From assembly GCA_031259605.1 (NCBI GenBank), contig JAIRLE010000067.1, forward strand, positions 1 to 9,167: a DNA stretch of 9,167 nt, read 5' to 3'. Origin of the DNA: Zoogloeaceae bacterium. Its GTDB lineage: Bacteria > Pseudomonadota > Gammaproteobacteria > Burkholderiales > Rhodocyclaceae. The notes beneath the pieces are model-generated. The model was not told where the DNA came from, did not search any database, and saw only the letters and a list, made by a program, of their open reading frames with translations. This document shows positions 7,327-9,167 of the stretch, piece after piece (positions within the stretch are counted from its first letter, which is position 1; the number at the start of each line of letters is the position of its first letter). The translations under genes were made by a program, and so were the position numbers.

Positions 7327-8079
7327 TCAGATCACCTTTGCTTCGTTTTTGAGTCTATTGACCAAATCGGCCACATCTGCCACCTTGCCGCCGCCTTGCC
7401 GCTTGGGCGGCTCGGAAACCTTCAGCGTCTTCAGGCGGGGCGCGACATCCACGCCGAGTTCGGCGGGCGTCGTTGTCTCCAGCGGTTTTTTCTTCGCCTT
7501 CATGACATCCGGCAACTTGGCGTAACGCGGTTCGTTCAGGCGCAGATCCGCGGTAATCACGGCAGGCAGCGGCACTTCCAGCGTCTCCAGCCCGCCGTCG
7601 ATTTCCCGCGTCACCTTGGCCTTGCCATCCGCCACGTCCACTTTGGAAGCGAACGTCACTTGCGGCCAGCCTTGTAGCGCGGCGAGCATCTGCCCGACCT
7701 GATTGGCGTCGTCGTCGATGGCCTGCTTGCCGGCAACCACCAGTTGCGGCGCTTCCTTGGCGACCAGCGCCTTCAGGATCTTCGCCACCGCCAGCGGTTG
7801 CAATTCGACATCGCCCGCATCGACCAGAATCGCCCGATCCGCGCCCACCGCCAGCGCCGTGCGCAGGGTTTCCTGGCAGATGGCAGGGCCGCAGCTCACC
7901 ACCACCACTTCCGTCGCAACGCCTTTTTCCTTCAGCCGCACCGCTTCTTCGACAGCGATTTCATCAAACGGATTCATCGCCATCTTGACATTCGCCAAAT
8001 CCACTCCTGTCTCGTCCGCCTTGGCGCGTACCTTGACATTGGAATCGACAACCCGTTTCACGGGAACCAGTACTTTCAT
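7327..8079 (-). CDS. etfB: Electron transfer flavoprotein beta subunit
   Basis: A 250-residue partner of EtfA (also known as FixA-type). In the dimer it contributes the AMP-binding site and the surface that docks with dehydrogenases. Recognised by the N-terminus MKVLVPVKRVVD, MNPFDEIAVEEAVRLKE (35-51), GADRAILV (79-86), GKQAIDDDANQVGQ (117-130), and a stretch at 156-176 with the pattern of the ETF beta family signature (R158, DGG at 161-163, E165, P171, then AVIT). Length is normal. GGAGGAG lies 4 nt before the ATG. It is the first gene of the minus-strand module, so the promoter for etfB-etfA and perhaps the dehydrogenase should lie in the gap above 8090. The single-operon style suggests the general ETF of fatty and branched acyl-CoA oxidation rather than the nitrogen-fixation FixAB, since no fixC or fixX is present. 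Confidence 0.96.
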   Translation of the reverse strand: MKVLVPVKRVVDSNVKVRAKADETGVDLANVKMAMNPFDEIAVEEAVRLKEKGVATEVVVVSCGPAICQETLRTALAVGADRAILVDAGDVELQPLAVAKILKALVAKEAPQLVVAGKQAIDDDANQVGQMLAALQGWPQVTFASKVDVADGKAKVTREIDGGLETLEVPLPAVITADLRLNEPRYAKLPDVMKAKKKPLETTTPAELGVDVAPRLKTLKVSEPPKRQGGGKVADVADLVNRLKNEAKVI

Positions 8080-8083
8080 TATG

Positions 8084-8090
8084 CTCCTCC
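8084..8090 (-). promoter_or_regulatory. Ribosome binding site of etfB
   Basis: GGAGGAG on the minus strand, 4 nt before the ATG at 8077-8079. A strong match to the anti-Shine-Dalgarno sequence. Confidence 0.8.
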
Positions 8091-8659
8091 AATTGATTGC
8101 TTACACCATTTAAAAACCTGAATGCCGACGCACGACGGCCAGAGCGCGCCGGACACACGGACGCCGCTCGCGTCGAAACCGTTTACCGCCAGCGCGAAGC
8201 CTGCCAGACCAGTGGCCAGTACGGCAGTTTTCGGTCACGAGGCGGATGCGCAAGGGGGGAGGCCGACAGACGGGGAAAAGGAAATACCCCCTGGCACGTG
8301 GCGTTCATATGAATGTCGTTCAACGTCGTCACCCGTTTTGTGCGTCAGTCGCCTGACTTGTTCTGATTTGCGAAAATGTACTTGATTGTACGCGCAAAGA
8401 CAATGGGAAACCCCGTCTTTTTATGCTGCACCGCAACACGAAAGCCGCATCAATACAGGCTTCCGGGAAGGGCATGGATATGCCAAAGGATTGAACAGGG
8501 ATCGGGCAACCGGCATCCGGGATCGGAAAATTGTTCAGTACCGTCCGATTCCATCCCGACCCGTAGCTGGCCTTTATTCCGCGCAGAAGCTCTTATACAA
8601 TCAATGCTCGAATCTCATATCTCATCAGCATCAGGAGTTCAAGTCATGAGTCACCTCCT
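8091..8659. other. Gene-free region upstream of etfB, with short palindromes
   Basis: About 570 nt in which no reading frame resembles a protein I recognise. It must hold the promoter for etfB, but I find no clear -35/-10 pair on the minus strand. Candidate sites: AAACCGTTT (8176-8184, palindromic around one base), TTCATATGAA (8304-8313, perfect 10-bp palindrome) next to CACGTG (8295-8300), GTCAG/CTGAC (8344-8348 with 8353-8357), TTTGCG/CGCAAA (8367-8372 with 8393-8398) enclosing two GTAC boxes, and GGCAT/ATGCC (8471-8475 with 8480-8484). Any could be an operator or hairpin; none is assigned. On the plus strand TATACA (8594-8599) looks like a -10 box but has no good -35 and no credible gene after it. 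Confidence 0.5.
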
Positions 8660-8998
8660 TCACAGTCTGGCGCGAACCACTCCGAAGGCGGAAATCAATT
8701 CGGACGAGCTTTCCAGCTTCAGGAGCGAAGGCAGATAAACCTTGCGGCATGTCTATCGGAAAATTCGGCGTACCGGTCTCGAACCAGAAAGAGTGGAATT
8801 CGCGCTCCCTGAAAAGCGGCAACAGATCGAAAGGGTTATAGATCGCCTCGCCGCGTCGGTATAGCCGCAAATGCTGGAAAACCCCGGCAACAGCGTGATG
8901 TCCGCCAGATTGTTGAGGCCGGAAAAGATATTGACCTTGCTGAACTTGGAGACGCCGGTCAAGAAGGCGAACCTGATGTGCGCGTCCTGCGCCTTGAT
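8660..8998 (-). pseudogene. Broken remnant of an AAA-ATPase-like / DUF1703 family protein
   Basis: Family-like sequence runs through all three minus-strand frames. The first piece (8998-8858) reads IKAQDAHIRFAFLTGVSKFS, then KVNIFSGLNNLADITL and ends CGYT. The second (about 8855-8745) is in another frame: RGEAIYNPFDLL, REFHSFWFETGTPNF, PIDM. The third (about 8740-8660) is in the remaining frame: VYLPSLLKLESSSELISAFG, stopping at TGA 8660-8662. These blocks match in order the conserved middle of the family formed by an AAA-ATPase-like domain followed by a PD-(D/E)XK (DUF1703) domain. The segment normally between CGYT and YNPFD is missing, a deletion of some tens of residues at about 8857. The last shift fits one extra C in the ATGCCGC at 8744-8750. 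The N-terminal Walker region and the C-terminal nuclease domain are absent. Family recognition is from memory of its motifs. Intact members are about 500 residues; this cannot make a working protein. Confidence 0.8.
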
Positions 8999-9039
8999 CT
9001 TTGCTCTTGTATACCGGATGGCTGTCTCCCGTCCTTCGA

Positions 9040-9167
9040 TCAGGACATGCCGATGCACAATTGCTTGATGACCAGGTATTCCTCGATGCCGTATTTCGAG
9101 CCTTCGCGGCCAAATCCGGATTGCTTGACGCCGCCGAAGGGGGAAACTTCGTTGGAAATCAGGCCGG
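9040..9167 (-). CDS. gabD: Succinate-semialdehyde dehydrogenase-type aldehyde dehydrogenase, C-terminal end (partial)
   Basis: Only the last 41 residues and the stop (TGA, 9040-9042) are in the window; the rest lies beyond 9167. The visible part contains SNEVSPFGGVKQSGFGREGS, the conserved C-terminal block of the NAD(P)-dependent aldehyde dehydrogenase superfamily, and ends KYGIEEYLVIKQLCIGMS. The tail pattern YGI-x-EYL-x-IK-x-LC-x-G is typical of GabD-type succinate-semialdehyde dehydrogenases, which oxidise succinate semialdehyde to succinate. The superfamily call is firm; the exact substrate rests on the tail only. The AAA-ATPase-like remnant starts about 40 nt downstream with no clear terminator between. 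Confidence 0.8.
   Translation of the reverse strand, partial: GLISNEVSPFGGVKQSGFGREGSKYGIEEYLVIKQLCIGMS

Noticed and set aside
8646..8738. A 30-codon plus-strand frame with AGGAG 8 nt before its ATG and a TATACA box upstream.
   Set aside because: It lies antisense over the AAA-ATPase-like remnant, whose family motifs explain the sequence; the peptide has no recognisable features and the -35 is poor. The good ribosome site is probably chance.
9031..9046. A GTCCT/AGGAC hairpin at the gabD stop codon as a terminator.
   Set aside because: The stem is only 5 bp and no T-run follows on the minus strand.
8631..9113. A single 160-codon hypothetical protein on the minus strand.
   Set aside because: Its first part overlaps the gabD end and the first piece of the remnant in a wrong frame; only its middle part (about 8855-8745) carries family motifs. 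It is one piece of the pseudogene.
1..9167. CRISPR arrays, tRNA or rRNA genes, insertion sequence ends.
   Set aside because: No regularly spaced direct repeats, no tRNA-like cloverleaf sequence and no transposase were seen on either strand.

Overview
The window looks like the chromosome of a high-GC aerobic or facultative proteobacterium, most likely a betaproteobacterium of the Rhodocyclales/Burkholderiales type. That placement is inferred from the gene content (an ETF system feeding ubiquinone, a DmdC-like acyl-CoA dehydrogenase, GabD-like dehydrogenase) and the protein flavour. It was not tested by a search.

Layout: positions 1-2445 (+) hold most of a large SF2 helicase with a C-terminal PD-(D/E)XK-type nuclease motif, resembling a type III restriction Res subunit. 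Its 5' end lies outside the window. It converges on the next gene across a 282-nt gap that holds a small palindromic, repeat-like element (2470-2582) and a strong intrinsic terminator for the opposite strand (2674-2709).

Positions 2728-8079 (all minus strand, so read from high to low coordinates) form one functional module in the order etfB, etfA, acyl-CoA dehydrogenase, ETF-ubiquinone oxidoreductase. Together these encode a complete electron route: the dehydrogenase oxidises an acyl-CoA and passes electrons to the EtfAB flavoprotein, which passes them to the membrane-bound iron-sulfur flavoprotein ETF-QO, which reduces ubiquinone. etfB and etfA are separated by one base. A second strong hairpin plus T-run (4407-4454) sits between the dehydrogenase and ETF-QO genes, with almost no space for a new promoter after it. 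This is the most unusual regulatory point in the window.

Positions 8091-8659 are a gene-free stretch of about 570 nt upstream of etfB, with several short palindromes but no promoter I can name with confidence. Positions 8660-8998 (-) are a decayed fragment of an AAA-ATPase-like/DUF1703 family protein. It has lost both ends and has an internal deletion and frameshifts. It lies directly behind the 3' end of a succinate-semialdehyde-type aldehyde dehydrogenase gene (9040-9167, -), which runs out of the window.

I do not see a clearly new system. The items most worth a second look are the terminator between the dehydrogenase and ETF-QO genes, the multiply broken AAA-ATPase-like remnant, and the helicase-nuclease whose partner genes, if any, lie outside the window.
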